A DNA stretch of 64,000 nucleotides from Jilunia laotingensis (lineage in GTDB: Bacteria; Bacteroidota; Bacteroidia; Bacteroidales; Bacteroidaceae): contig NZ_JACRTF010000001.1 in assembly GCF_014385165.1 (NCBI RefSeq), positions 2,542,001 to 2,606,000 of the forward strand. The letters are read 5' to 3'. A model generated the notes under the pieces. That model did no database searches, was not told the origin of the DNA, and was given only the letters and a program-made list of their open reading frames with translations. Position numbers and translations under genes: made by a program. Below, one piece after another: positions 8,818 to 17,879 of this stretch (positions are counted from its first letter, which is position 1; the number at the start of each line of letters is the position of its first letter).

Positions 8818-11800
8818 CTATTTCTTCTGATATTCGGTCGGCTTGACTCCAAACTCTTTCTTAAAAGCCTTAGAGAAGTAATTTGGATTGGCAAACCCGG
8901 TTTTATAAGCTGTTTCAGTGACATTATACCCATCCCGGAGCAATTCACAAGCCTTATTGAGCCGCTTTTTACGGATATAGTCCCCCATTGAAATATTTAG
9001 CAAGCTCTTCATTTTCACATGAAGGAGGCTACGGCTGATGTATAGACTTTGCGTGATGTCCGCAATGGAAAATTCATCGTTATCTATATTCTTTTCAATG
9101 AGTTCGTTTATCTTGTTGATAAAGTCCTTGTCAAATTTGCTCAAAGATACGGATTCGACATCAGATCCCAATGTCTTCACGACTTTTTCGCGTTGTACCT
9201 GCTTCATATGGATGATGTTTTTTACCTGAAGCTCCAGTATCTGGGGATCGAACGGCTTTTGCACATAGGCTTCCGCACCGCTTTCGTATCCTTTCATTAT
9301 ATCATCCGTATCGTTTTTGGCGGTCAGGAGTATGATAGGTATATGGGAGGTGGAAATGTTATTTTTCAAGTTCCTGCAAAGCGTGTTTCCATCCATTTCG
9401 GGCATCATGACATCCGAGATGACCAGATCGACAGGATACTTGTTCGCTATTTCCAAGGCTTCCACTCCATTTTCGGCAACGTAGATATTATACTTCGGAG
9501 CGAAGAAGTCCGATAGGAATTTAAGTAATTCCACATTGTCTTCTACCAACAGGATGGAAGCTTGTGATTCGGTCTTCTCTTTTTCTACCGGCAGTGAGAC
9601 TTGGGAGGATGTTTCTAAAAGGGGAGTGGTGAACTCGTATTGGTTGAGTGAGACGAGCGTCTTATCCGAATTGATTTTATCCTGTGCATCAAATGCCGAT
9701 TCGGAAACGTTTAAACGGACGATGAAGCAACTGCCTTTCCCGATGCTACTTTCCAGCGTGATGTTCCCTTTATGGATTTCAACCAACCGTTTGACGAGTG
9801 CCAACCCCAGTCCCCATCCCTTATTATTCACGTTATAGCCCCGTTTGGTCTGGTAATATTTCAGGAAGATATTGTCTAGCTCTTCTTTGGCGACACCTAT
9901 TCCCGTGTCTTTTACTTCGATCTGCAAATAAGTATGCCCGTCCGGATGGTCGGTAATGGCAGCGTTGATAAAGACTTTGCCGTTGGCGGAAGTATACTTT
10001 ATCGCATTGGACAGAAGATTATTCGTTATCTTTTCCACATAAGAAGGGGAGAACCACACATCCTCTCCATTGTTTTCGCAATGTATATAGAAAGAGACGT
10101 TTTTCTCGGAGGCACTTTCCTTAAACAGTTGGGCCGCGTTTTCAATAAAATCCAGCGGGTTACCCTTCTGGATGTAAAACTGGAAATTGCCCGACTCCAC
10201 TTTGTTGAAAGTGACCAGCTCATCAATCAGCCCTACCATCTTATTGGTGTTTTTTATGGCTAGGTACAACCTGTCGGATGATTCCTGCGGCAACTCCTGT
10301 TGCTGGTATACATATTTGAGGGGTGCCATAATCAGTGAGAGGGGTGTTTTCAGCTCATGTGACACCGATGTGAAGAAATCCATCTTGACTTTATTGATCT
10401 CTTCCAGCTTTTCTTTTTCCATATTGGCTATTCTCACCGCATTCTTCTCCCTTATCCGGATAGAGAAGATCCGGTAGCTGAAATAAACTGCCAATACCAG
10501 TATCACGAAATAAAGCAGGAAAGCGGCAAACGACAAATAGAACGGAGGCCGGATGACGATCTTAACCTCCTTTATCGGTTGTTGCTCCCAACCTTCATTG
10601 GAGTTGTTGGCTCTGATCTGTAGGAGATAGGTTCCCGGTGGAAGGTTTGATCCCACGAATTTTCGTTCCTGCCCTACGTTTCTCCAATTCTTGTCGACGC
10701 CCGACAGTTTGACCTGATAGTTGATCGTGCTGGTGTTGCCTAAAGAGATGGCGGCATATCCGATACTGAATGAGCGGGACTGGTTGTACGAAAATGTGAT
10801 CTTTGAGGTTTCATCCAAAGCCAGTGTTAGCGGGGAGTCGGGAGTCTTTGAAGTGATGACCTGATCGTTGATATTCAGATAGCCTAGATGGACGTAAAAC
10901 AGAGGTCTGTTTTCTTTTATGGCTTTGGGAGTAAATGAGATAAGCCCGTTGATGCTGCCGAAGTACAGCAATCCGTTCTGTGCCTGTATAGAGGAGGAGA
11001 AATTGAACTGGTTGATCGGTAATCCGTCTTCGATGGTATAGCATACGAAAGCACTCCGTTCCTTATTAAATTGGAATAATCCTTGACTGGTACTTATCCA
11101 CAAGCGTCCCAACTCATCTTCAATAATGCTGCAAATGGTACTTCTCGACAGGGAGAGTTCATTGTCCGGAACTTTGATTTCCATCTCTGCCGGATCCATG
11201 TATTGCAATCCCCCGTTGTTGGTTCCTACCCAGATTCTGCTGTCCGAATCCTGATACAGGCAGGTGATATAATTGTCTTTCAGCTTGGAGTTATTGACCT
11301 TTGCCGTCCATCCGCTTACTTCGTGGGTCTTCGAGTCGATACGGAAGAGCCCGTTGTTGCGTGTCCCGATCCACATATTGTCCTCCCTGTCTACCAGCAG
11401 GCAATAAATAAAATCGACATCTAAAACCGGATGGTTGATACGGAGAAAGGTGTTCTTTTCCGGATCATAGTATCGTAAGCCTTGGGTGGTAGCTATCCAC
11501 ATGACACCGTTTTGCTGTTTTACGATGGAGAATATGGCATCTGAGGGCAAGCCGTTTTCCGTGCCGGGCATGTATTGCCGCCACTTTCCGGTAGGAAGGT
11601 GGTAGCAAAACAGGCCGTTCCGGAAAGTCCCGATCCATATGTTTTCGCTGTCTTTGTCGTAGAATAACTCATGTATATTGTAACCCAAACTTTCGATGCG
11701 GTCTAAAACACTGATATTCCCGGTCGTCGTGTTGTAGATGTTCAGACCGCCGTCTTCCGTTGCCATCCAGAGAATATCCTTTTGAGGTTCTATTATCTTA

Positions 11801-12846
11801 CGGATGACCTTACCTTTGATATTTCTTGAGTTGTATCCGGCTTCAATCCAATGGAATTGTTCGTTGTTTTTTAGCAGTACGTTGATTCCTCCAAAATAAG
11901 TTCCGATCCAGATATTGCCGTCCCTATCGCATAAAACCGTGTATATCGCGTTGTCGTCCAATTTGTTCTTGTCTACGAAGTCCTGTTGCAGGATTTCTTT
12001 GCTTCCGTCGGCATTCAGAATGGTTATTCCCTTTTCCGTCCCAAGCCATATTCTTCCTTTGTCGTCTTCCGTGATGGCACGTACCGTACCGTCCGATAAT
12101 TGTTCCGGTTGGAAAATGGAGGATTGCCCGTTTTTCAAGTCGATGTTCATGACCCCTTTGCCGTTTCGTCCCAGCCAAAGCGTCCCTTTCGAGTCGAAAT
12201 ACAAAGGTATTATACCGTCCGATCCGGTGATGAAGTCGGAGAAGTAAGAAGGATTGATTTGTGTTGTTTTTGAAAAGGAAGAGTTGTAGTAGAATACAGA
12301 CTGATTGGTCGAAATGAATAACCTGTCCTCTTTGTCTATTGCCATGGATATGATAAATTCGGAATCCTGGCGGGGGTGCATGATGAAATCGTCGGCTTCT
12401 TCATCGTACATATATAGTTGCGTACCTCCGCATATGATTTTTCCGTTGCTTGTCTCCACAATGGAGGCAATGGTGGCATTGGGCATGTTGTAGCATCGGA
12501 AATCGTTGGTGGCAGGTCTGTATTGGCAAATCCCATCGTAAGTTCCCACCCAAATACGCTTTTTGCGGTCTTGGTAGATGCTTCTGACGAAATTCTGATT
12601 GAGCGAGTTCGGGTTGTCCGTCTGGTTGAAGTAGTTGACGATATTATAGCCATCGTAACGGGAAAGCCCGTTACGTGTTCCAATCCAAAGCATCCCTTTG
12701 TCATCTTGCATTAAAGCTTCCACTTGTTGGTGGGGTAATCCTTCTTTGCTTGTGATGTGCATGAATCTATAATTGGTGTCGGGCATCGAACGTAACGGGT
12801 TCAATCCCCAGAAAAGCATGAAGATGAGTAACAGGCATTTATACAT
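8818..12846 (-). CDS. Hybrid two-component system regulator (HTCS)
   Basis: One-protein sensor, kinase and DNA-binding activator for the neighbouring glycan locus. The start is the ATG at 12844-12846 (signal peptide MYKCLLLIFMLFWGL). A reading that begins at 12876 needs a TTG inside the promoter. The order is a periplasmic two-bladed propeller of ligand-binding repeats (many WIGT/LWIxT motifs), a Y_Y_Y domain, one TM helix (FYLSFAAFLLYFVILVLAVY), HisKA with the phospho-His in SVSHELKTPLSLI, and HATPase (NNLLSNAIKYTS, DTGIGV, KGWGLGLALVKR). A receiver follows, with its Asp in LVISDVMMPEMDG, then an AraC-type HTH at the C terminus. Every catalytic motif looks intact. The inducer is unknown, probably an oligosaccharide released by this locus. 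Confidence 0.95.
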   Translation of the reverse strand: MYKCLLLIFMLFWGLNPLRSMPDTNYRFMHITSKEGLPHQQVEALMQDDKGMLWIGTRNGLSRYDGYNIVNYFNQTDNPNSLNQNFVRSIYQDRKKRIWVGTYDGICQYRPATNDFRCYNMPNATIASIVETSNGKIICGGTQLYMYDEEADDFIMHPRQDSEFIISMAIDKEDRLFISTNQSVFYYNSSFSKTTQINPSYFSDFITGSDGIIPLYFDSKGTLWLGRNGKGVMNIDLKNGQSSIFQPEQLSDGTVRAITEDDKGRIWLGTEKGITILNADGSKEILQQDFVDKNKLDDNAIYTVLCDRDGNIWIGTYFGGINVLLKNNEQFHWIEAGYNSRNIKGKVIRKIIEPQKDILWMATEDGGLNIYNTTTGNISVLDRIESLGYNIHELFYDKDSENIWIGTFRNGLFCYHLPTGKWRQYMPGTENGLPSDAIFSIVKQQNGVMWIATTQGLRYYDPEKNTFLRINHPVLDVDFIYCLLVDREDNMWIGTRNNGLFRIDSKTHEVSGWTAKVNNSKLKDNYITCLYQDSDSRIWVGTNNGGLQYMDPAEMEIKVPDNELSLSRSTICSIIEDELGRLWISTSQGLFQFNKERSAFVCYTIEDGLPINQFNFSSSIQAQNGLLYFGSINGLISFTPKAIKENRPLFYVHLGYLNINDQVITSKTPDSPLTLALDETSKITFSYNQSRSFSIGYAAISLGNTSTINYQVKLSGVDKNWRNVGQERKFVGSNLPPGTYLLQIRANNSNEGWEQQPIKEVKIVIRPPFYLSFAAFLLYFVILVLAVYFSYRIFSIRIREKNAVRIANMEKEKLEEINKVKMDFFTSVSHELKTPLSLIMAPLKYVYQQQELPQESSDRLYLAIKNTNKMVGLIDELVTFNKVESGNFQFYIQKGNPLDFIENAAQLFKESASEKNVSFYIHCENNGEDVWFSPSYVEKITNNLLSNAIKYTSANGKVFINAAITDHPDGHTYLQIEVKDTGIGVAKEELDNIFLKYYQTKRGYNVNNKGWGLGLALVKRLVEIHKGNITLESSIGKGSCFIVRLNVSESAFDAQDKINSDKTLVSLNQYEFTTPLLETSSQVSLPVEKEKTESQASILLVEDNVELLKFLSDFFAPKYNIYVAENGVEALEIANKYPVDLVISDVMMPEMDGNTLCRNLKNNISTSHIPIILLTAKNDTDDIMKGYESGAEAYVQKPFDPQILELQVKNIIHMKQVQREKVVKTLGSDVESVSLSKFDKDFINKINELIEKNIDNDEFSIADITQSLYISRSLLHVKMKSLLNISMGDYIRKKRLNKACELLRDGYNVTETAYKTGFANPNYFSKAFKKEFGVKPTEYQKK

Positions 12847-12873
12847 AATTGTCGAGACGGTTAATGGAGGTTG

Positions 12874-12881
12874 CAAAATTA
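12874..12881 (-). promoter_or_regulatory. -7 box for the HTCS gene
   Basis: On the minus strand the sequence reads TAATTTTG, a full match to TAnnTTTG, 28 bases before the chosen HTCS start codon. I saw no clear -33 element. The box excludes start codons upstream of 12867 and supports the ATG at 12846. Confidence 0.5.
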
Positions 12882-12963
12882 GGAAATATTCTTGAAGGAT
12901 AGTAGAGATGAGTGGTCATAATTGGACAGGGGATTGACAGGGTTTGTGTGGATTAGATGTGAT

Positions 12964-13174
12964 ATACCTATTGCGGTTATACTGCATTGCCTTTGCAGTG
13001 CCGTTGCATTGCCTTTGCAGCGTTGCTGTATTGCCTTTGCAGCGTTGCTGTATTGCCTTTGCAGCGTTGCTGTATTGCCTTTGCAGCGTTGCTGTATTGC
13101 CTTTGCAGCGTTGCTGTATTGCCTTTGCAGTGTTGCTGCATTGCCTTTGCAGTAACGCTGCACTACTTTTGCAG
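12964..13174. repeat. Array B: nine to ten 22-bp units, core ATTGCCTTTGCAG
   Basis: The core ATTGCCTTTGCAG starts at 12986, 13008, 13030, 13052, 13074, 13096, 13118 and 13140. A degenerate copy (ACTACTTTTGCAG) follows at 13162 and a weaker one at 12964. The step is always 22 bases. The central units are nearly identical over all 22 bases (spacer CGTTGCTGT), unlike arrays A and C. It fills the gap between the BNR gene stop and the HTCS promoter. The lack of stop codons produces open frames on both strands, but the repeat is not a multiple of 3 and these are not genes. Confidence 0.95.
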
Positions 13175-13197
13175 TATCCTTGCATGACTGTGTTCAC

Positions 13198-15159
13198 CTA
13201 TTGAAATACTACCTTCCTGTTTATCACTTTTCCGTTGGCGAGTATAAGTTTCAGGATTCCTCCTCCCAACGGGGGAAGAGGAATCTGAAAGTCTGTACCG
13301 GCATTCGTCTTTTTGCCGACCAGTTTGCCGTCGAAAGAGAACAAAGAGAGTTCTTTCACTGCGGACGGACTGCTGATGTACAGATGGTTGCTGTCTGTAT
13401 AACTTTTTATATCATTGTCATCCTTATGAAGATGTCCGATGCCGGTACCTCCTTTTGGAATAAGCCGGAATTCCAACCAAGTCCAGGAGGCATTATTGTC
13501 AACGTCGGCTATCCCCTCTGTTGTCAACCGGTATTGCTCTTTGTTGACAATCTCGATTGCGATTGCCATTCTGCTCTTTACCGGGGGAGCCGTTTTGCCT
13601 AACAGGCTCCAGGGAATGGCAGCTTCTATGTTATAATAAATCGACTTCACATCGATGGCATATTGAATCTCCGAAGTATTCGCATCGGTTTTCCAACTGC
13701 CATTGTCCGCGCGTTGGAGTTTGACATTTCCGTTTGTGTCGAAGAAGAGGCTGTACATTCCTTTTTGTGGGGTAGTACCGGATATGTCGTCCACGTCTAT
13801 CATGAAACGAATGCCGTCATTGTCGATTCCCGTATTGATAATATTCCTGTCGATCACCCGTGAAGTCAGATAGAGGTATTTGTCATCATAGAGAAAATCC
13901 ACAGTCGTTTTATTTTTAGAGATGTGTCCCATGTTGAGCTGCGCCACATTTGGTGTAGTCCATGCCTCGTCTGCCTTTTTTACACCGTCCACCGTGATCG
14001 AACCATATCCGGCACGTGCCTGGCGAATGGGAGTTCCTTTGATCATCACCACATCGTTCCTTCCGTTCGGAACTCCGATAGATCCCAGAGCAACCACTAT
14101 TCCGGTATCTATGACGGATACGGAGTTCCAGATGGAATGCTTGTCGCTTCCCAGTGAAAACGGGGCGCTTTTTGCTTTGAAGTTCTGTGCCCGTTCGTCA
14201 CCTACCAATACCTGCATGTCAAAATGTTGCAGGTCGAGAGAATTTCTGTTCTCGTTACTTTGGTACGAGGCGACTGTTTCGCCCCACGGCAACTTCCGGA
14301 TATAGGGTGCTGCCGACACGATGCCCACCGGAGGAATGGTTTCGAAGATCATTTTCCGGAAAGGGCTGACCGCACCGATGTATCCTTTTGTCCAATTATC
14401 CTGAAGCGTGTTGCGTACGGTTGTGGCAGCGAAGTTACCCCTTCCGGGCCATCCGTTGTCTTCGATGATGACAGCTATTTCACTTTCGTCCTTGAGCAAT
14501 AGAGGCACAGGCATTCCGTCCCGCGAACCGGGACGGTAACAGATCGTGACCGGGTCGCTCCATGTCTTTCCTTTATCAAAGGAACGGCACATCGAAATGT
14601 TCTGGTCATCGTTACCGGTATATTCATTTTCGTTTGCGAAATAACATTGAACCTCTCCCGAAGGCAATTCAAGGAATGCAGGTTCCCAACATCCGTCATT
14701 GAAAGTGTGTTGGGCATCGAAGACGAACATTGGTTCGCTCCATGATTCCCCGTTATCGGTACTTTGAACTACACGGATGCCAAAACGACGTTCTGTAGAG
14801 TAGGGGGCTACGGGACGCGGATTGATGCCTACCAGAATGGTTCCGTCAGATAGCTGTATCACATCGGGGACTGCGTAAAACACCTTTTCCGGTGGGGATG
14901 CTATGAGCCGGGGAGAACTCCATGTTTCTCCCTTGTTCGAACTGTAGGTGACGGCAATTCCTCCGAGAGCTTCTGCCACAGCCAGTAACCTGCCATCCTG
15001 AAGTTCGATCATACGGCCGTAGTTCCCGGATGTAAATACGGTTTTCTGGCTGTTCATATCCCAAAAGAGCCGTGAACCTTGGTAGGGAGTCACCCGTTGT
15101 CCGAATGAGGAGATTGAAATTGAAAAAAATAAGGCTACTATGATCTGAATATTTTTCAT
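13198..15159 (-). CDS. BNR/sialidase-fold secreted protein with CBM9-like domain
   Basis: Probable secreted glycan-active enzyme of the locus, 653 residues, with signal peptide MKNIQIIVALFFSISISSFGQ. Residues about 35-370 form a BNR beta-propeller with Asp boxes STDNGESW and SFDKGKTW and a degenerate SSNKGETW. An acidic EP motif (WEPAFLELPSGEVQCYF) is at about residue 160. This fits the sialidase superfamily, including GH33 and the exo-arabinanase family GH93; I cannot decide which, and the typical sialidase FRIP is not obvious. Residues about 385-580 resemble a CBM9-type sugar-binding domain (YDDKYLYLTSRVID, IEAAIPWSLLG). The final 60 residues look like a beta-sandwich tail. It is the last gene of the susCD operon. 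Confidence 0.72.
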   Translation of the reverse strand: MKNIQIIVALFFSISISSFGQRVTPYQGSRLFWDMNSQKTVFTSGNYGRMIELQDGRLLAVAEALGGIAVTYSSNKGETWSSPRLIASPPEKVFYAVPDVIQLSDGTILVGINPRPVAPYSTERRFGIRVVQSTDNGESWSEPMFVFDAQHTFNDGCWEPAFLELPSGEVQCYFANENEYTGNDDQNISMCRSFDKGKTWSDPVTICYRPGSRDGMPVPLLLKDESEIAVIIEDNGWPGRGNFAATTVRNTLQDNWTKGYIGAVSPFRKMIFETIPPVGIVSAAPYIRKLPWGETVASYQSNENRNSLDLQHFDMQVLVGDERAQNFKAKSAPFSLGSDKHSIWNSVSVIDTGIVVALGSIGVPNGRNDVVMIKGTPIRQARAGYGSITVDGVKKADEAWTTPNVAQLNMGHISKNKTTVDFLYDDKYLYLTSRVIDRNIINTGIDNDGIRFMIDVDDISGTTPQKGMYSLFFDTNGNVKLQRADNGSWKTDANTSEIQYAIDVKSIYYNIEAAIPWSLLGKTAPPVKSRMAIAIEIVNKEQYRLTTEGIADVDNNASWTWLEFRLIPKGGTGIGHLHKDDNDIKSYTDSNHLYISSPSAVKELSLFSFDGKLVGKKTNAGTDFQIPLPPLGGGILKLILANGKVINRKVVFQ

Positions 15160-15180
15160 ACAATTACAGAGTTAGATGAA

Positions 15181-16158
15181 TTACTGATAGGTGATTATTA
15201 CGGTTACGTCAGATACGGCTTGCATATCCGGATGTCCGGACGCGGTGGAGACTAACCGGTAATGAACCTCCTGTGTAAAATCGACCGCGGAGGTTCCCGA
15301 TAGTTGCTCTACGTTTCCGATATAGACTTTTTCGTCCGGAGAGTAAGTCGTGAACTCGGGGATCAGGTTGCTCACATCGGTTCCTTGTGGCAAAACCACT
15401 TCGAGTACGAAAGTACTGTAATCAAATTCGTTACGTATCAGCGTACCCGTAGCACCGGCTAATGTGAAGCTCTTGAACTCAGGATAATTGACTGTGTACA
15501 ATTTGTGCAGGCGTGTGGTTCCGTAGTCGGACGTTACAGATACCTCCACGGGAGCCGACAAGTCATATTTTGCCGTGCTTGAAAACTCTTTGTCATTGAT
15601 GTAGACCTTCGTCAGTTCCGACTGGATATAAAAACGGAGTCTTTGAGAGAGTGAGATGGAAGCCGTCTGGTTGTTGTATTTGATTTTGCGCGGTAATCTC
15701 ATCAGCCACTCGTCGTTCAACAACTTCTCTGCAAAGACTTCATCATATACTATCTGCGGACAAGAAATGTTTTCAATCTCGGTTTGGTCATCGATGACTG
15801 TGACCGTATACGAACAAGTATCCCTCTTCAGATCGGTGGCACCGTCCGTATAAGTGGAAGCAACGCATACCACTTTGTAGGTGCCCGGTGTCGCATAAGA
15901 GTAAGTGAACAGATTCTTGTTCACCACAAATCCCGTGTTGCTTTGTTCGCGGAGTTCATAATCATGCATGTCGTCTCCCGTATAGACCACCACCTGGTCG
16001 GCACTTCCCGTGAAATGAATAATCATTGATTCATTGATCTCCAACTGCCCTTTATTGACAGTCATTGCCGCCTGTGGAACCGGGGCGGTATCTTCTTCGC
16101 AGGAGCTTAGGATCAAAGAGATGCATACCCCCAACAATAGTTTAATAGCTACTTTCAT
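15181..16158 (-). CDS. PKD-type surface glycan-binding lipoprotein (SusE/F position)
   Basis: Lipoprotein of 325 residues with signal peptide and lipobox (LLGVCISLILSSC) followed by acidic residues EED, a common surface-export signal in Bacteroides. Residues about 30-125 resemble a PKD or Ig-like domain (YSYATPGTYKVVCVAST is a PKD-style YxxPGxYxVxxxA motif). Two further beta domains follow, one ending with STASGHPDMQAVSDVTVII. There is no catalytic motif. Its place directly after susD, with a 23-base gap, is that of surface glycan-binding proteins. Ligand unknown. Confidence 0.75.
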   Translation of the reverse strand: MKVAIKLLLGVCISLILSSCEEDTAPVPQAAMTVNKGQLEINESMIIHFTGSADQVVVYTGDDMHDYELREQSNTGFVVNKNLFTYSYATPGTYKVVCVASTYTDGATDLKRDTCSYTVTVIDDQTEIENISCPQIVYDEVFAEKLLNDEWLMRLPRKIKYNNQTASISLSQRLRFYIQSELTKVYINDKEFSSTAKYDLSAPVEVSVTSDYGTTRLHKLYTVNYPEFKSFTLAGATGTLIRNEFDYSTFVLEVVLPQGTDVSNLIPEFTTYSPDEKVYIGNVEQLSGTSAVDFTQEVHYRLVSTASGHPDMQAVSDVTVIITYQ

Positions 16159-16181
16159 TTTTATTCTGTTTCAAGTTAATA

Positions 16182-17861
16182 TTAGTATCCCGGATTTTGC
16201 TCTATTACACCATTCGATATGTCTATTTCGCTTTGAGGAATCGGGAACAGTTCGTTTACCCCTTCACGGAAGTAATAACCGCGCTTGTTGGCACGTTTGG
16301 AACCGTAAGTCTTGATGACCTGTGCGGCTCTTTTCTGGCGTACCAGGTCAAAAAAGCGATCCCACTCGAAGCAGAGTTCTATCCGGCGTTCTTTCCATAT
16401 CTGGTCACGCATTTGTCCGTAACCTCCACCGATGTACAGTGTCGAACTGCCGTTGATCGTATTGACTTGTGTCTTGTTTTTATTCAGTTGCGCCAAAGCC
16501 CGTACACCCTGATTGGTTTCGTTCAATGCTTCGGCATACATAAGCAACACTTCCGCATAGCGTATCAAGCGTCTGTTCTTACCGTTGTCACCCCCGTATT
16601 GCGGACGGTCTTTGAGAGGAGTGTACCATTTTAATGAAAGGTAACGCCCCGGGCCGCACTGGCATAAATCTCCATCCGGTGCATACTGTTGGTGTCCGAT
16701 GGTGAATGACCGGCGCGGGTCGCTCGAAAACAATTCATTGATTATGTCATTGGTAGTCCATATCTGCGGAGAAGAGGAATAAATGTTATCATAGATAGGA
16801 GTCCCTTCGTTCGTGTCCCCGTTCGAACCGTCCGCTGATTCTTTGAATACAACTTCGAATATAGAGCCTTTGGAGAATTCACCCGTCTGGAAGAATTGGT
16901 CGATATAACCGAAGTCCTTACCGTAATAATCCTTATAATCCAGTGAGTAGGCATTGTGCAGAGCCGGCAGTTCGGTCTCGGTAGTTTCATACGGGTCCGT
17001 GGAGGTGTTCAGCTCTTTCGGTTTGAACCAAAGTCTTTCGCGAAGGCTCTCCCAGTCTTCTTCCGAACTGTCATAGTTAAGTATTTCGCCCAGCGTCATT
17101 TTAGTGCCTTCTACGAAGAAGTCTCCCAATCGCACCATCTCCTGCCATTTTTCCGAATTCTCTCCCGGTGTTGCCTGATACATCAGCACCTTCATCAGCA
17201 ATGCAACGGCAGCTCCTTCGCTTGCCTTACCGGCTTCCGTACCCATGTAACGTGCCGGTAGCATGATGGAGGCTTCTCTCAAATCCTTTTCAATATATGC
17301 ATATACTTCAGCGGCAGTATTGCGCGGAACAACGAGCCCTTGTACGGTTTCCGTCTCGGGCCGGATCGGTACTCCGCCATAAGTCTTGACCAGATTGAAG
17401 TAAAAGAGGGCTCTTAGGAATTTAGCCTGTCCCAGTATTTCGCGTACTGCTTTGTAGGATGCATAGTCGTACACGGACAATTTGACTTTGTGAGCGTTCG
17501 CAATCACTTGGTTAGCCCGGTGAATGCCTTTATAGTTGATGGTGTACCGGTTTTGTATCCATTCGTTTGAAGTGTTGAACCTGAACTGTACCAATTGTCC
17601 CATCTGACTGGCCAGTCCTTCATCGCTACCCCATACATCGTCCGCACACGCATCACCGAAACGCCATTCGCATTCGTTGAAAAGATCCATCTGCAATACA
17701 TCATAGGTTGCGTTCAATGCCGCCTGTAACTTGTATTGCGTATCATAAAAGTTTTCATCCGTTGAATTCCCGAGAACGTCTTTGTCTAGGAAGTCGTTGC
17801 AGCCTGCGAGAAACAGCAGTATGAAACTGAAAGCCGGTATTTTGAATAATAATCTATTCAT
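16182..17861 (-). CDS. SusD-like outer-membrane glycan-binding lipoprotein
   Basis: Lid of the SusCD transporter, binding oligosaccharide at the cell surface. The 559 residues start with a signal peptide and lipobox (FILLFLAGCNDFLDKD), the standard RagB/SusD opening. Family segments follow: ELAR-like TPR helices (AKFLRALFYFNLVKTYGGVPI), then RLIRYAEVLLMYAEALNE, and the closing WKERRIELCFEWDRFFDLVR. All are well conserved. It begins 18 bases after the susC stop and is translated from the same message. Confidence 0.95.
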   Translation of the reverse strand: MNRLLFKIPAFSFILLFLAGCNDFLDKDVLGNSTDENFYDTQYKLQAALNATYDVLQMDLFNECEWRFGDACADDVWGSDEGLASQMGQLVQFRFNTSNEWIQNRYTINYKGIHRANQVIANAHKVKLSVYDYASYKAVREILGQAKFLRALFYFNLVKTYGGVPIRPETETVQGLVVPRNTAAEVYAYIEKDLREASIMLPARYMGTEAGKASEGAAVALLMKVLMYQATPGENSEKWQEMVRLGDFFVEGTKMTLGEILNYDSSEEDWESLRERLWFKPKELNTSTDPYETTETELPALHNAYSLDYKDYYGKDFGYIDQFFQTGEFSKGSIFEVVFKESADGSNGDTNEGTPIYDNIYSSSPQIWTTNDIINELFSSDPRRSFTIGHQQYAPDGDLCQCGPGRYLSLKWYTPLKDRPQYGGDNGKNRRLIRYAEVLLMYAEALNETNQGVRALAQLNKNKTQVNTINGSSTLYIGGGYGQMRDQIWKERRIELCFEWDRFFDLVRQKRAAQVIKTYGSKRANKRGYYFREGVNELFPIPQSEIDISNGVIEQNPGY

Positions 17862-17879
17862 AGTTGAATGTTTTAATAA

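Noticed and set aside
12879..13204. Overlapping open frames on both strands rich in CLCSVA or AATLQRQ repeats
   Set aside because: They are produced by array B, whose 22-base unit lacks stop codons and rotates through all frames; no start context or domain supports them.
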